A model generated the notes under the pieces. It was given only the letters and a program-made list of their open reading frames with translations. It searched no databases and was not told the origin of the DNA. This document shows, one piece after another, positions 56,540 to 64,000 of a stretch of DNA of 64,000 nucleotides. A program made the position numbers and the translations under genes. Position 1 is the stretch's first letter. Each line of letters starts with the position of its first letter. The DNA is taken from positions 1-64,000 of the forward strand of contig NZ_QEWW01000005.1 of the NCBI RefSeq assembly GCF_003121895.1, read 5' to 3'. Origin of the DNA: Ignatzschineria cameli. GTDB taxonomy: Bacteria; Pseudomonadota; Gammaproteobacteria; Cardiobacteriales; Wohlfahrtiimonadaceae.

Positions 56540-56715
56540 AGAGGCTGAATGTTGCCGGGTTCTGCCCCTTCACTCTCCTAATAATTGCGTTCCCGCAAGT
56601 CTCATGATCTTAGCGATTACTTAGGAACTAAGTGTGCTGATTTACACGGATGCCGTGGTAATGAGAACAAAAATAGTGAGTTCCTGTGGTTCGAAAAACT
56701 TTCTTGTGGGTTGAA
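56540..56715. other. GC-richer unexplained island between truC and the MFS gene
   Basis: About 175 bases that look clearly richer in G and C than other spacers. Local hairpins are possible (TTACACGG-atg-CCGTGGTAA; CTTAG-gaa-CTAAG; GCG-ttcc-CGC). No reading frame of useful length crosses it; on the minus strand short peptides such as KGQNPATFSLF are encoded, possibly a gene remnant. It is followed by a terminator at 56727. Confidence 0.4.
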
Positions 56716-56726
56716 ATAAAAAAGAT

Positions 56727-56752
56727 CTACCATTGGATAGATCTTTTGTTGA
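56727..56752. terminator. Terminator between the island and the MFS gene
   Basis: AAAAGATCTA and TAGATCTTTT form a 10 bp palindromic stem, with A runs on the left and T residues on the right. It can stop transcripts from truC or the island, and from the convergent MFS gene. Confidence 0.8.
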
Positions 56753-56773
56753 TTGAGATTGTAAAAGAGAAAT

Positions 56774-57988
56774 CTAATCGAGAATCTTTCCTTTTGTCTC
56801 GGGAATTAAGAAGATAAAGGAGAGCGCCGAAAGAAGATAAACCCCTGAAATAAGGCTCAATGCATAGCTAATATCATGTTTCATTGCTAATGTACCGATA
56901 ATGACCGGTGCAAAGCCGGCAATACCACGACCTAGGTTGAAGATAATATTTTGCGCTGAAGAGCGAGCTTCTGTTGGATAGTGTTCAGAGAGAAGCGCTC
57001 CATACCCCCCCATCATGCCATTAACAAAGAACCCTAAAACTGCGCCAAGAAAGAGAAGAACATAGTAGTTTGATTGTTGGAAGTAGATCCAGACAAAAGC
57101 CGCACTCACTAAGAGGAAGAAGATATAGGTTGGACGTCGACCAATCTTGTCAGAAGTTGCCCCAAAGGTAAGTGTACCGATAACCATCCCGATTGTTGTG
57201 ATAATTGTCCAGAAGAAGGTACCAGAGAGTGTAAAGTTATGCTCTTTTGCGAGCATCATCGGCATCCAGATCATAATCCCATGAAAGCCAAAGTTTTGAA
57301 CGCTAGTGGCAATAATAAGACCGATTGTCGTTAGTGTTGTCCGTGAATCCTTAAAGAGTGGCTTAATGGAGATCTTATTACGATTTTCCCGCTTAATTTG
57401 TAACCAAATCTCCGGTTCATTTAGATTTCGGCGCGTCCACCAGACTAAAAGTGCCGGTAAAGCACCAATAAGGAACATTCCATGCCAGCCGATATAGGGG
57501 GAGAGTAGGCTCACTAATGCCGCTAAGACGATCCCCACTTGGAATCCGATCGCAACAACCGCCGTTGCGCGTGAACGTTTATGTGCCGGCCAGGTCTCTG
57601 CTACTAAGGTCATCCCGATTCCAAATTCACCTCCTAATCCTAGGCCAGCAATAAAGCGAAAGAGGGTAAACATCTCAGCACTTGTTGAGATAGCCGCTAA
57701 ACCGGTAAAGAGAGAGAAGAGCAGAATTGTCCAGTTAAAGACACGAACGCGACCATACTTATCTGCTAGCATTCCAAAAAAGATACCACCAATCACCGTT
57801 CCGATTAAGGTGATGGTCTGAATCATGCCACCTTCGGCATCTGTTAATCCAAATTCTGCTTTGATAAGAATCATCGCAAAGGCGAGAATCATAATATCGA
57901 GGCCATCCATCGCATAGCCTAATGTTGAGGCGAGTAATGTCTTCCGATCACCTTTTTCGATAATCGGTACCTGTGTCTGTTGTTGCAT
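56774..57988 (-). CDS. MFS transporter, aromatic-acid/sialate-type
   Basis: Twelve-helix inner-membrane transporter of 404 residues. The opening GYAMDGLDIMILAFAMILI and the cytoplasmic motif GMLADKYGRVRVFNW are typical of the acid:proton symporter MFS groups (AAHS/SHS). ETWPAHKRSRATA lies after helix 5. Such proteins take up organic acids, aromatic acids or sialic acid; the substrate cannot be decided. Single gene, convergent with truC. Confidence 0.82.
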   Translation of the reverse strand: MQQQTQVPIIEKGDRKTLLASTLGYAMDGLDIMILAFAMILIKAEFGLTDAEGGMIQTITLIGTVIGGIFFGMLADKYGRVRVFNWTILLFSLFTGLAAISTSAEMFTLFRFIAGLGLGGEFGIGMTLVAETWPAHKRSRATAVVAIGFQVGIVLAALVSLLSPYIGWHGMFLIGALPALLVWWTRRNLNEPEIWLQIKRENRNKISIKPLFKDSRTTLTTIGLIIATSVQNFGFHGIMIWMPMMLAKEHNFTLSGTFFWTIITTIGMVIGTLTFGATSDKIGRRPTYIFFLLVSAAFVWIYFQQSNYYVLLFLGAVLGFFVNGMMGGYGALLSEHYPTEARSSAQNIIFNLGRGIAGFAPVIIGTLAMKHDISYALSLISGVYLLSALSFIFLIPETKGKILD

Positions 57989-58193
57989 AAAAGATCCTTT
58001 CTGAATGAGTAGGAGTGGGGAGATTAAAACGGGAAATATTATAGCAAGATCTCACTCGAACGGATAAAAAAGGCGCTATTTTGAGGAGGTGCGAAGGTGA
58101 AAATGATATTTTAAGCTGGAATTTAGAGAAGGAAGGGGCTTAATGATTTCTCTTTTAAAAGGAGAGTGTTATGATCTATCCTTTGCAATTTAT

Positions 58194-58229
58194 TGTGGTT
58201 CGCAACCATCCCACATGAAAAAACTAGGA
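58194..58229 (+). promoter_or_regulatory. preQ1-I riboswitch of queF
   Basis: A small stem TGTGG / CCACA (58194-58198 with 58211-58215) encloses a loop TTCGCAACCATC and is followed by an A-rich tail ending in CTAGGAG. This is the layout of the preQ1-I aptamer, an H-type pseudoknot. The 3' tail overlaps the AGGAG ribosome site seven bases before the queF ATG, so ligand binding would hide the site and reduce translation. Confidence 0.85.
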
Positions 58230-58236
58230 GAAAAGA

Positions 58237-58707
58237 ATGACGGATAAAAAAGAGCAGTTAGAAAACTTAACATTATTGGGAAATCAAGCAACAGTCTACC
58301 CGACTGAGTATACTCCCACTATTTTAGAGACCTTTAAGAATGCCCATCCCGGTCGGGAATACTTTGTAAACTTTCATTGTCCTGAGTTTACCACGCTCTG
58401 CCCGATGACCAATCAACCGGATTTTGCCACCATCTATATCTCATATGTCCCCACCATCGAGATGGTAGAGAGCAAATCTTTAAAACTCTATCTCTTTAGC
58501 TTCCGTAATCACGGCTCCTTTCATGAAGATTGTGTCAATATCATTATGGATGATCTAATTGAGCTGATGGATCCGCTCTATATTGAGGTACGGGGAGAAT
58601 TTACCCCAAGAGGCGGAATCTCTATCCACCCTTATGCGAATTACGGAAAAGCAGATACTCGATGGGAAGAGATCGCAACTCAGCGTTTAGCTAACTTTCA
58701 GTTTTAG
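58237..58707 (+). CDS. queF: NADPH-dependent 7-cyano-7-deazaguanine reductase
   Basis: Cytoplasmic enzyme that reduces preQ0 to preQ1 in queuosine synthesis, 156 residues, the short single-domain form. The catalytic Cys55 lies in [17 protein letters not shown] with Asp62, and [10 protein letters not shown] supplies the substrate-binding Glu. The gene follows a preQ1-I riboswitch directly, which supports the assignment. Confidence 0.95.
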   Translation: MTDKKEQLENLTLLGNQATVYPTEYTPTILETFKNAHPGREYFVNFHCPEFTTLCPMTNQPDFATIYISYVPTIEMVESKSLKLYLFSFRNHGSFHEDCVNIIMDDLIELMDPLYIEVRGEFTPRGGISIHPYANYGKADTRWEEIATQRLANFQF

Positions 58708-59031
58708 AGAAAAGTGCGCTTATAAGTTGCTTTTTTAGCGATTTCAATACTTTTTTATTATTGATTAAATAAAAAGATTATTGAATTAACCTACGATTAA
58801 ATGCGTTCTTTGTTGATTATTCATGCTCAATCTAAAATGAATTTCGGAGAAAAAGAGAATCTATTTTAAGATGAATTGGGAATATCGGCAAAATGGGTAA
58901 GAGTCATCGCGTTTCAAATAGATCAACTCTTTTTATAAAATCAATAGATTTGATAATTATTTATACATTCATAAACTTTTTTGTAAAAAGTTATCGCTTT
59001 CTTTAAAAATAGATATAAAAAAACAAATCTC

Positions 59032-59072
59032 TCAAGAGTGGCATTTATACTAACTTTTGAGAGATTTTTTTG
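59032..59072. terminator. Orphan terminator-like hairpin in the queF-prpB spacer
   Basis: ACAAATCTCTCAA and TTGAGAGATTT form an 11-12 bp stem around a 19-base loop, followed by a T run on the plus strand. It lies about 330 bases after queF with no gene in front of it. Confidence 0.6.
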
Positions 59073-59329
59073 TTTCTATAGTAGTTAAAAAAGCGAAAAA
59101 AGTAATTTTATAATTTGGGAAACGCTATCTCGCTTTGCTATGTTGTACTTAAGGATATGGAAACAGAAAAGAAGAAGAGGAGTGATTGATTGAAGCGGAC
59201 TTATCGACCAGATAGAGCCTAAAAGATTAGTCAATACTGAAAGATGATGAAAATAGAGAGAGTAAGGATCAACATTTCTAAAAATCTCTAAATAGAGCCG
59301 AGTGATCTCTTAGCACTTCAATAGAAGTT

Positions 59330-59384
59330 TAATAAATATTTATTAAAAATTTTATTAGGATTTTATTTAAGTTTTTATTAAATG
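59330..59384. repeat. 11 bp tandem repeat TTATTA-type, five units, upstream of prpB
   Basis: Units TAATAAATATT, TATTAAAAATT, TTATTAGGATT, TTATTTAAGTT and TTTATTAAATG begin at 59330, 59341, 59352, 59363 and 59374. Most end in TT. The tract lies about 260 bases before prpB. Confidence 0.7.
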
Positions 59385-59641
59385 TTAATTCAGAATTATT
59401 AATATCATCAACATCAAAGAGCATCACACAACTGGCATCTATATTTTATATAAAAATATAATCTTTTAGCTTAACTTGAGATATTTCTCCCGCTTCTTTC
59501 AAGAAAATAACAATGATTAGGATCGATCAAAAAGGCTTAGCGAAGATCTGAGTGTCGATTGAAAGATCTATAAGTCTATAAGAGATAGGTAAAAGGATGT
59601 TTATTTTAACCATGATGTAGCGATACCAAAGGAGAGTTGTA

Positions 59642-60526
59642 ATGAGCATAAAAACAGCAGGAGAGAGATTTCGGGAAGCATTAAAAGAGGAATCTCCCCT
59701 TCAATTAATGGGAGTGATCAATGCTAACCATGCACTATTAGCTGAAAGAGCGGGATTTAAATCGATCTATCTTTCTGGTGGTGGCGTGGCAGCGGGATCA
59801 CTTGGAATTCCAGATTTAGGAATTACGACGTTACAAGATGTATTGATCGATATCGATCGCATCACTAATGTGACCGATCTACCCTTAATTGCAGACGCTG
59901 ATATCGGTTTTGGCACTTCCGCTTTCAATGTTGCCCGTACGGTAAAATCCTTCATTAAGGCAGGTGCTGCGGGATTGCATATTGAAGACCAGGTGGGCGC
60001 AAAGCGTTGCGGACATCGTCCTAATAAAGAGATTGTCTCTAAAGAGGAGATGGTCGATCGGATTAAAGCGGCCGTAGATGCGAAGACAGACCCCAATTTT
60101 ATGATTATTGCGCGTACCGATGCGCTTGCGGTAGAGGGCTTAGAAGCCTCATTAGAGCGAGCGGCTGCTTATATTGAAGCAGGTGCTGATGCGCTCTTTC
60201 CCGAAGCGGTAACCGAGTTGCCAACCTATCGCGATTTTACATCTAAGGTTAATGTTCCGGTTCTTGCGAACATTACTGAATTTGGTCAAACGCCCCTCTT
60301 TACGCTCGATGAGTTAAGAAGTGTTGGAATTGCCATTGCGCTCTATCCACTCTCTGCTTTCCGAGCGATGAATAAGGCGGCAGAAACGGTGTATAACACC
60401 ATTCGCAAAGAAGGAACTCAAAAGAGTCTCCTCCCCATGATGCAGACCCGTGACGAACTCTACCAGAGTATTCGTTACTACGATTACGAAAAGCAGCTCG
60501 ATCAGCTCTTTGCATCAAAAAAGTAG
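59642..60526 (+). CDS. prpB: Methylisocitrate lyase PrpB
   Basis: Methylcitrate-cycle enzyme splitting 2-methylisocitrate into pyruvate and succinate, 294 residues. The active-site block [12 protein letters not shown] has the catalytic Cys123, and IADADIGFG supplies the metal-binding aspartates. GGAGAGTTGTA precedes the ATG. It is the first gene of the prp group. Confidence 0.95.
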   Translation: MSIKTAGERFREALKEESPLQLMGVINANHALLAERAGFKSIYLSGGGVAAGSLGIPDLGITTLQDVLIDIDRITNVTDLPLIADADIGFGTSAFNVARTVKSFIKAGAAGLHIEDQVGAKRCGHRPNKEIVSKEEMVDRIKAAVDAKTDPNFMIIARTDALAVEGLEASLERAAAYIEAGADALFPEAVTELPTYRDFTSKVNVPVLANITEFGQTPLFTLDELRSVGIAIALYPLSAFRAMNKAAETVYNTIRKEGTQKSLLPMMQTRDELYQSIRYYDYEKQLDQLFASKK

Positions 60527-60561
60527 TAAAAACAGAGAAAACAGCAAAAAACAATAATAAG

Positions 60562-60592
60562 TCTACCTCTAGGCATCTGCCTAAAGGGTAGA
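60562..60592 (+). other. Intercistronic hairpin between prpB and prpC
   Basis: CTACCTCTAGGCA and TGCCTAAAGGGTAG can pair with one small internal loop. There is no T run, so it is more likely an mRNA-stability or processing element than a terminator. Confidence 0.5.
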
Positions 60593-60649
60593 GCTGTAGA
60601 ACTGTCACAATTAATCACCTATATAAAGAGAATTCCTAGGAGGAAAAAA

Positions 60650-61807
60650 ATGACGACTCAGAATGCGTCCGGCACTTTTCGCCCAAAAAAATCTGTTGCT
60701 CTTTCCGGCACGATCGCTGGAACTACCGAACTCTGTACCGTTGGTCGAAATGGAAATGAACTCCATTATCGCGGGTACAACATTCTCGATCTTGCTGAGA
60801 ATTGTGAGTTTGAGGAGGTTGCCCATCTCTTAATTCATGGGAAGCTTCCCAATGAGAGTGAGTTGCGCCTCTATAAAGAGAAACTGCAAGCATTAAGAGG
60901 ACTCCCCGTCTCGATGCGTAAAGCATTAGAGACATTACCGATGTCAGTTCATCCCATGGATGTATTACGTACAGGCGTCTCCCTATTAGGTTGTATCTCT
61001 CCTGAAAAGGATGATCATAATACTGCAGGCGCAAAGGATATTGCCGATCGCCTCATCGCGTCACTTAGCTCGATGTTGCTCTATTGGTATCACTATAGTC
61101 ATAACGGCGTTCGTATCGAATTAGAGAGTAAGGAAGATTCGATCGGAGGATACTTTCTCCATCTTCTTCATGGAAAGAGGCCTAAAAAGTCTTGGGTGAA
61201 AGCGATGCACGCTTCCTTGATACTCTATGCTGAGCATGAATTTAATGCCTCCACCTTTACTGCTCGCGTGATTGCCGGAACAAACTCCGATATCTACTCT
61301 GCTATTACCGGGGCCATTGGCGCCTTGAGAGGCCCTAAACATGGTGGTGCGAATGAAGTTGCGTTCGATATACAGCAACGTTATGACTCGCCTGATGAGG
61401 CAGAAGCCGATATTCTCGAGCGACTTGCTAATCGAGAAATAGTGATCGGTTTTGGTCACCCTGTTTATACAGTTGCAGATCCTCGCCATGAGGTGATTAA
61501 GCGAATCTCTTATGATCTCTCCCAAGAGGCGGGAACTTTACGAATGTATGATATTGCAGATCGTATCGAAGAGGTGATGCAAAATCACAAAAATATGTTC
61601 CCCAATCTAGATTGGTTCTCTGCTGTCTCCTATCACATGATGGGGGTGCCGACAGCGATGTTTACTCCACTGTTTGTTATCTCTCGTTCAGCGGGTTGGG
61701 CAGCACATATCTTAGAACAACGAAAAGATAATAAGATCATTCGCCCAGGAGCTGAATATACCGGTCCAGAAGAGTTGCGTTTTATCCCCATTGAAGAGCG
61801 GGAGTAA
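60650..61807 (+). CDS. prpC: 2-methylcitrate synthase PrpC
   Basis: Condenses propionyl-CoA with oxaloacetate, 385 residues, the usual size. The opening [20 protein letters not shown] and [12 protein letters not shown] separate it from citrate synthase, and the catalytic His/Asp regions follow ([26 protein letters not shown]). AGGAGG precedes the ATG. Confidence 0.95.
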   Translation: MTTQNASGTFRPKKSVALSGTIAGTTELCTVGRNGNELHYRGYNILDLAENCEFEEVAHLLIHGKLPNESELRLYKEKLQALRGLPVSMRKALETLPMSVHPMDVLRTGVSLLGCISPEKDDHNTAGAKDIADRLIASLSSMLLYWYHYSHNGVRIELESKEDSIGGYFLHLLHGKRPKKSWVKAMHASLILYAEHEFNASTFTARVIAGTNSDIYSAITGAIGALRGPKHGGANEVAFDIQQRYDSPDEAEADILERLANREIVIGFGHPVYTVADPRHEVIKRISYDLSQEAGTLRMYDIADRIEEVMQNHKNMFPNLDWFSAVSYHMMGVPTAMFTPLFVISRSAGWAAHILEQRKDNKIIRPGAEYTGPEELRFIPIEERE

Positions 61808-61872
61808 ATGTAGTGTATCTCTTTAAGAGTTTGACGTTACAAGATTAACGTTGAGAGGTTAATGATAAAAGG

Positions 61873-61966
61873 AGTGTGGAGTTCAAGATCGATTTTATAC
61901 CCATAAGTTGACTCATGCGGGGGTAGAGAGCCACTTATGATCGGCCACAGAGCTCCACACTTTTTT
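61873..61966 (+). terminator. Structured terminator-like element after prpC
   Basis: A 12 bp outer stem (AGTGTGGAGTTC at 61873 with GAGCTCCACACT ending 61961) encloses 65 bases and is followed by TTTTT. The interior can form a second stem (ATAAGT / ACTTAT) and a GATC-GATC pairing. The large branched interior is unlike a simple terminator and could be a regulatory RNA element. Confidence 0.65.
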
Positions 61967-62175
61967 CCAATCAGTAGTTAACTGATAGATCATTTACCAC
62001 TATTTTTACCATGTTTCACCATGATTATTTCACCATAATAAAACTATTAGTGGGTAGCCACTAACCTCTATTTTATTCACTTATCCCCTCTATTGTGCTC
62101 TTTTTAAATGGTTGTTATTACGATGATAGCTCTGGCGATTATGAGTCACTATCAATCTTACAAAGCCCTTACAAA

Positions 62176-62238
62176 ACATTTATTAAATCTTTATTAAACA
62201 TTTTTTTATTAAGCATATTTTATTAAACGTTTATTTAA
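62176..62238. repeat. Iterated TTTATTAAA motif upstream of prpD
   Basis: CATTTATTAAA, TCTTTATTAAA, then longer-spaced copies (TTTTTTATTAAG, TTTTATTAAAC, GTTTATTTAAC) occupy about 60 bases just upstream of prpD. The first two units are 11 bp apart; later spacing is irregular. Confidence 0.6.
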
Positions 62239-62277
62239 CCCTTACTAATTATCTAAATATAAATAGGAGATATATCT

Positions 62278-63720
62278 ATGTCTACAGAGAGACAAGTGAA
62301 GTTCGATCAAGTTCTCGTCGATATTGTCGATTATGTGCGTAACTATGAGATTCAATCTGATCTTGCTTATCAAATTGCGCAATATTGTTTAATTGATACT
62401 TTAGGATGTGGCCTTGAAGCACTCGATTATCCTGAATGTACCAAGCTTTTAGGCCCGATTGTGCCAGGAACTGTTGTCCCTCATGGTGCGAAAGTTCCCG
62501 GGACACAATTTCAATTAGATCCCGTTCAAGCGGCATTTGATATTGGAACGATGGTTCGCTGGTTAGATTTTAATGATACTTGGCTTGCGGCAGAGTGGGG
62601 ACATCCTTCCGATAACCTTGGTGGAATTTTAGCCGTTGCCGATTGGCTCTCCCGTGTGGCGGTTGCAGCAGGGAAGAAGCCGCTGACAATGAAAGCTGTT
62701 TTAACAGCGATGGTTAAAGCGCATGAGATTCAAGGGTGTATCGCACTTGAAAATGCCTTCAACCGTGTAGGATTAGATCACGTTATCTTAGTTAAAGTTG
62801 CTTCAACTGCGGTTGTATCAGAACTGTTAGGATTAAGTGAGGATGAGGCGCTCAATGCACTATCACTTGCTTTTGTCGATGGTCAATCATTACGTACTTA
62901 TCGCCATGCGCCTAATACCGGCTCTCGTAAATCGTGGGCTGCAGGCGATGCTACCTCACGAGCGGTTCGTCTCAACTTGATGGCTCAGAAAGGGGAGATG
63001 GGGTATCCCACCGCATTAACGGCGAAAGTATGGGGTTTTTACGATGTCTTATTTGAAGGAAAGCCTTTTCAGTTTCAACGTGATTACGGCACTTATGTGA
63101 TGGAGAATGTCCTCTTTAAGATCTCCTATCCTGCAGAATTCCACTCGCAAACAGCGGTAGAAGCCGCAATGACATTGAAGAAGCGTCTCGATGAGTTAGG
63201 AAAGAGCTCAGAAGATATTGAACGTATCGATATTCGTACTCATGAAGCATGTATCCGTATTATCGATAAGAAAGGCCCTCTCAATAACCCTGCTGACCGT
63301 GATCACTGTATTCAATATATGGTTGCTGTCCCCTTAATCTTTGGTCGTTTAACGGCAAGTGATTATGAAGATGAGATCGCAAAAGATCCACGTATTGATG
63401 CTTTGAGAGATCGAATCATCTGTCAGGAAGATCCTCAATTTACGAAAGATTATTTCGATCCTGAGAAGCGCTCTATCGCCAATGGTTTAACCATTACTCT
63501 AAAAGATGGCACAAAGCTTGATGAGGTTGTAGTGGAGTATCCGATCGGTCATGCGCGTCGTCGTGAAGAGGGCATGCCTGTTTTAGTAGAGAAGTTTAAG
63601 CGAAATTTAGCGCGTCGATTCCCAGCTAAACAGCAAAAAGCGATTTTAGAGGTTTCACTCGATCGCGACAAGCTCTGGGAGATGCCAGTCCATGAGTATG
63701 TCGATCTCTATGTTATCTAA
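62278..63720 (+). CDS. prpD: 2-methylcitrate dehydratase PrpD
   Basis: MmgE/PrpD-family enzyme dehydrating 2-methylcitrate to 2-methyl-cis-aconitate, 480 residues (E. coli 483). [26 protein letters not shown] and the [20 protein letters not shown] block are characteristic. GGAGATAT precedes the ATG. No acnD or prpF is seen, in keeping with a PrpD-type pathway; prpE and prpR are not in the window. Confidence 0.95.
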   Translation: MSTERQVKFDQVLVDIVDYVRNYEIQSDLAYQIAQYCLIDTLGCGLEALDYPECTKLLGPIVPGTVVPHGAKVPGTQFQLDPVQAAFDIGTMVRWLDFNDTWLAAEWGHPSDNLGGILAVADWLSRVAVAAGKKPLTMKAVLTAMVKAHEIQGCIALENAFNRVGLDHVILVKVASTAVVSELLGLSEDEALNALSLAFVDGQSLRTYRHAPNTGSRKSWAAGDATSRAVRLNLMAQKGEMGYPTALTAKVWGFYDVLFEGKPFQFQRDYGTYVMENVLFKISYPAEFHSQTAVEAAMTLKKRLDELGKSSEDIERIDIRTHEACIRIIDKKGPLNNPADRDHCIQYMVAVPLIFGRLTASDYEDEIAKDPRIDALRDRIICQEDPQFTKDYFDPEKRSIANGLTITLKDGTKLDEVVVEYPIGHARRREEGMPVLVEKFKRNLARRFPAKQQKAILEVSLDRDKLWEMPVHEYVDLYVI

Positions 63721-63752
63721 TTTCATCTTTCAGCTTTAAACTTTAACTTGTG

Positions 63753-63815
63753 AGTCATAAGTCATAAGTCATAAGTCATAAGTCATAAGTCATAAGTCAT
63801 AAGCCATAACTCATA
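63753..63815. repeat. Heptamer tandem repeat AGTCATA, nine units
   Basis: Seven exact copies of AGTCATA run from 63753 to 63801, followed by AGCCATA and ACTCATA with one change each. It begins 33 bases after the prpD stop. Exact copies in a row make slippage likely. Confidence 0.92.
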
Positions 63816-64000
63816 AATTGTGATCTGTGCTTTTTAAGCCTATCACTATTAAAAATAGTCAAGGAGAGGAGATTTTCTCTCTGACAACAAGTTTCAGGCG
63901 TGATCTGTTGTAAGGTGTGGCAAATGCCAAACTTTATCCACAGATCACACTCTGAAAAGAGATCACTCTGTGATCATTTCTCCTTCAATATGAAGACTTT

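Larger units (their letters stand above)
58708..59641. other. Large spacer between queF and prpB
   Basis: A 934-base AT-rich region, the longest in the window. It contains an orphan terminator-like hairpin (59032-59072), a five-unit 11 bp repeat (59330-59384) and probably the prpB promoter. No prpR-like regulator or other gene is seen. Confidence 0.55.
61808..62277. other. prpC-prpD spacer
   Basis: A 470-base gap unusual for a prp operon. It carries a long terminator-like structured element (61873-61966) followed by AT-rich TTTATTAAA repeats (62176-62238) similar to those before prpB. It probably separates prpD into its own transcript. Confidence 0.6.

Noticed and set aside
60300-61525. Minus-strand open frames of 100-134 codons opposite prpB and prpC
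   Set aside because: They lie antisense to clear prp genes, have no recognisable protein features or ribosome sites, and arise from codon bias of the real genes.
63753-63815. CRISPR array
   Set aside because: Heptamers lie directly end to end with no spacers and no cas genes nearby.

Overview
The window is a 64 kb stretch of an AT-rich gammaproteobacterial chromosome. Several gene neighbourhoods are classic for the class: metY-rimP-nusA-infB-rbfA-truB, prmA-dusB-fis, secB-grxC-rhodanese and lpxH-ppiB. The protein set (DppABCDF, GltIJKL, FNR with its four cluster cysteines, SecB, LpxH, SdhE, TmcA, EfpL) fits a small-genome, amino-acid- and peptide-using gammaproteobacterium. A member of the Cardiobacteriales / Wohlfahrtiimonadaceae (Ignatzschineria-like) is my best guess, but that is inference only. 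I see no insertion sequence, prophage, integrase, CRISPR array or rRNA operon.

Layout. 0-5 kb: ribokinase, then a glutamate/aspartate-type ABC importer (gltIJKL). 5-11 kb: a complete dipeptide ABC importer (dppABCDF, minus strand) with a terminator-like hairpin between dppA and dppB. 11-18 kb: a TSUP permease, a HI0933-family flavoprotein, a CvfB-like S1 protein, an AGCS symporter, an OsmC protein and an orphan 88-residue Tat-signal protein. 18-24.5 kb: clpB with a clear sigma-32 promoter, an ankyrin protein, and a rhomboid protease translationally coupled to an exported protein of unknown function. 24.8-32.7 kb: mostly minus-strand housekeeping genes (secB, grxC, rhodanese, lpxH, ppiB, NlpE-like lipoprotein, ppiA, efpL, fis, dusB, prmA). 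33.5-40.5 kb: sdhE, two tRNA-Thr, tmcA, two tRNA-Lys, an aromatic amino acid permease, fnr and a paired SMR transporter. 40.9-48.4 kb: the initiator tRNA/translation operon followed by icd. 48.9-58.7 kb: cold-shock gene, folK, rdgB, brnQ, an orphan amino-acid binding protein, aroA-gspG-truC, an MFS transporter and queF behind a preQ1-I riboswitch. 59.6-63.7 kb: prpB, prpC and prpD of the methylcitrate cycle.

How the genes work together. Much of the window serves amino acid and peptide uptake (Glt, Dpp, AGCS, aromatic permease, BrnQ, orphan binding protein). Central oxidation is represented by icd, sdhE and the methylcitrate genes, which would handle the propionyl-CoA produced by branched-chain amino acid breakdown. 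Translation and tRNA modification form the other large theme (nusA/infB operon, truB, truC, dusB, tmcA, queF, efpL, prmA and five tRNAs).

The most unusual sequence-level signal lies between the genes. Intergenic regions are repeatedly built from short imperfect tandem repeats, most often with an 11 bp unit (also 7, 8, 9 and 10 bp), placed upstream or downstream of unrelated genes. Other points worth attention are a DnaA-box cluster on both sides of brnQ, an SMR pair in which one subunit lacks the essential glutamate, a natural Ser101 in AroA, a structured element between prpC and prpD, and a GC-richer unexplained island at 56.5-56.7 kb.
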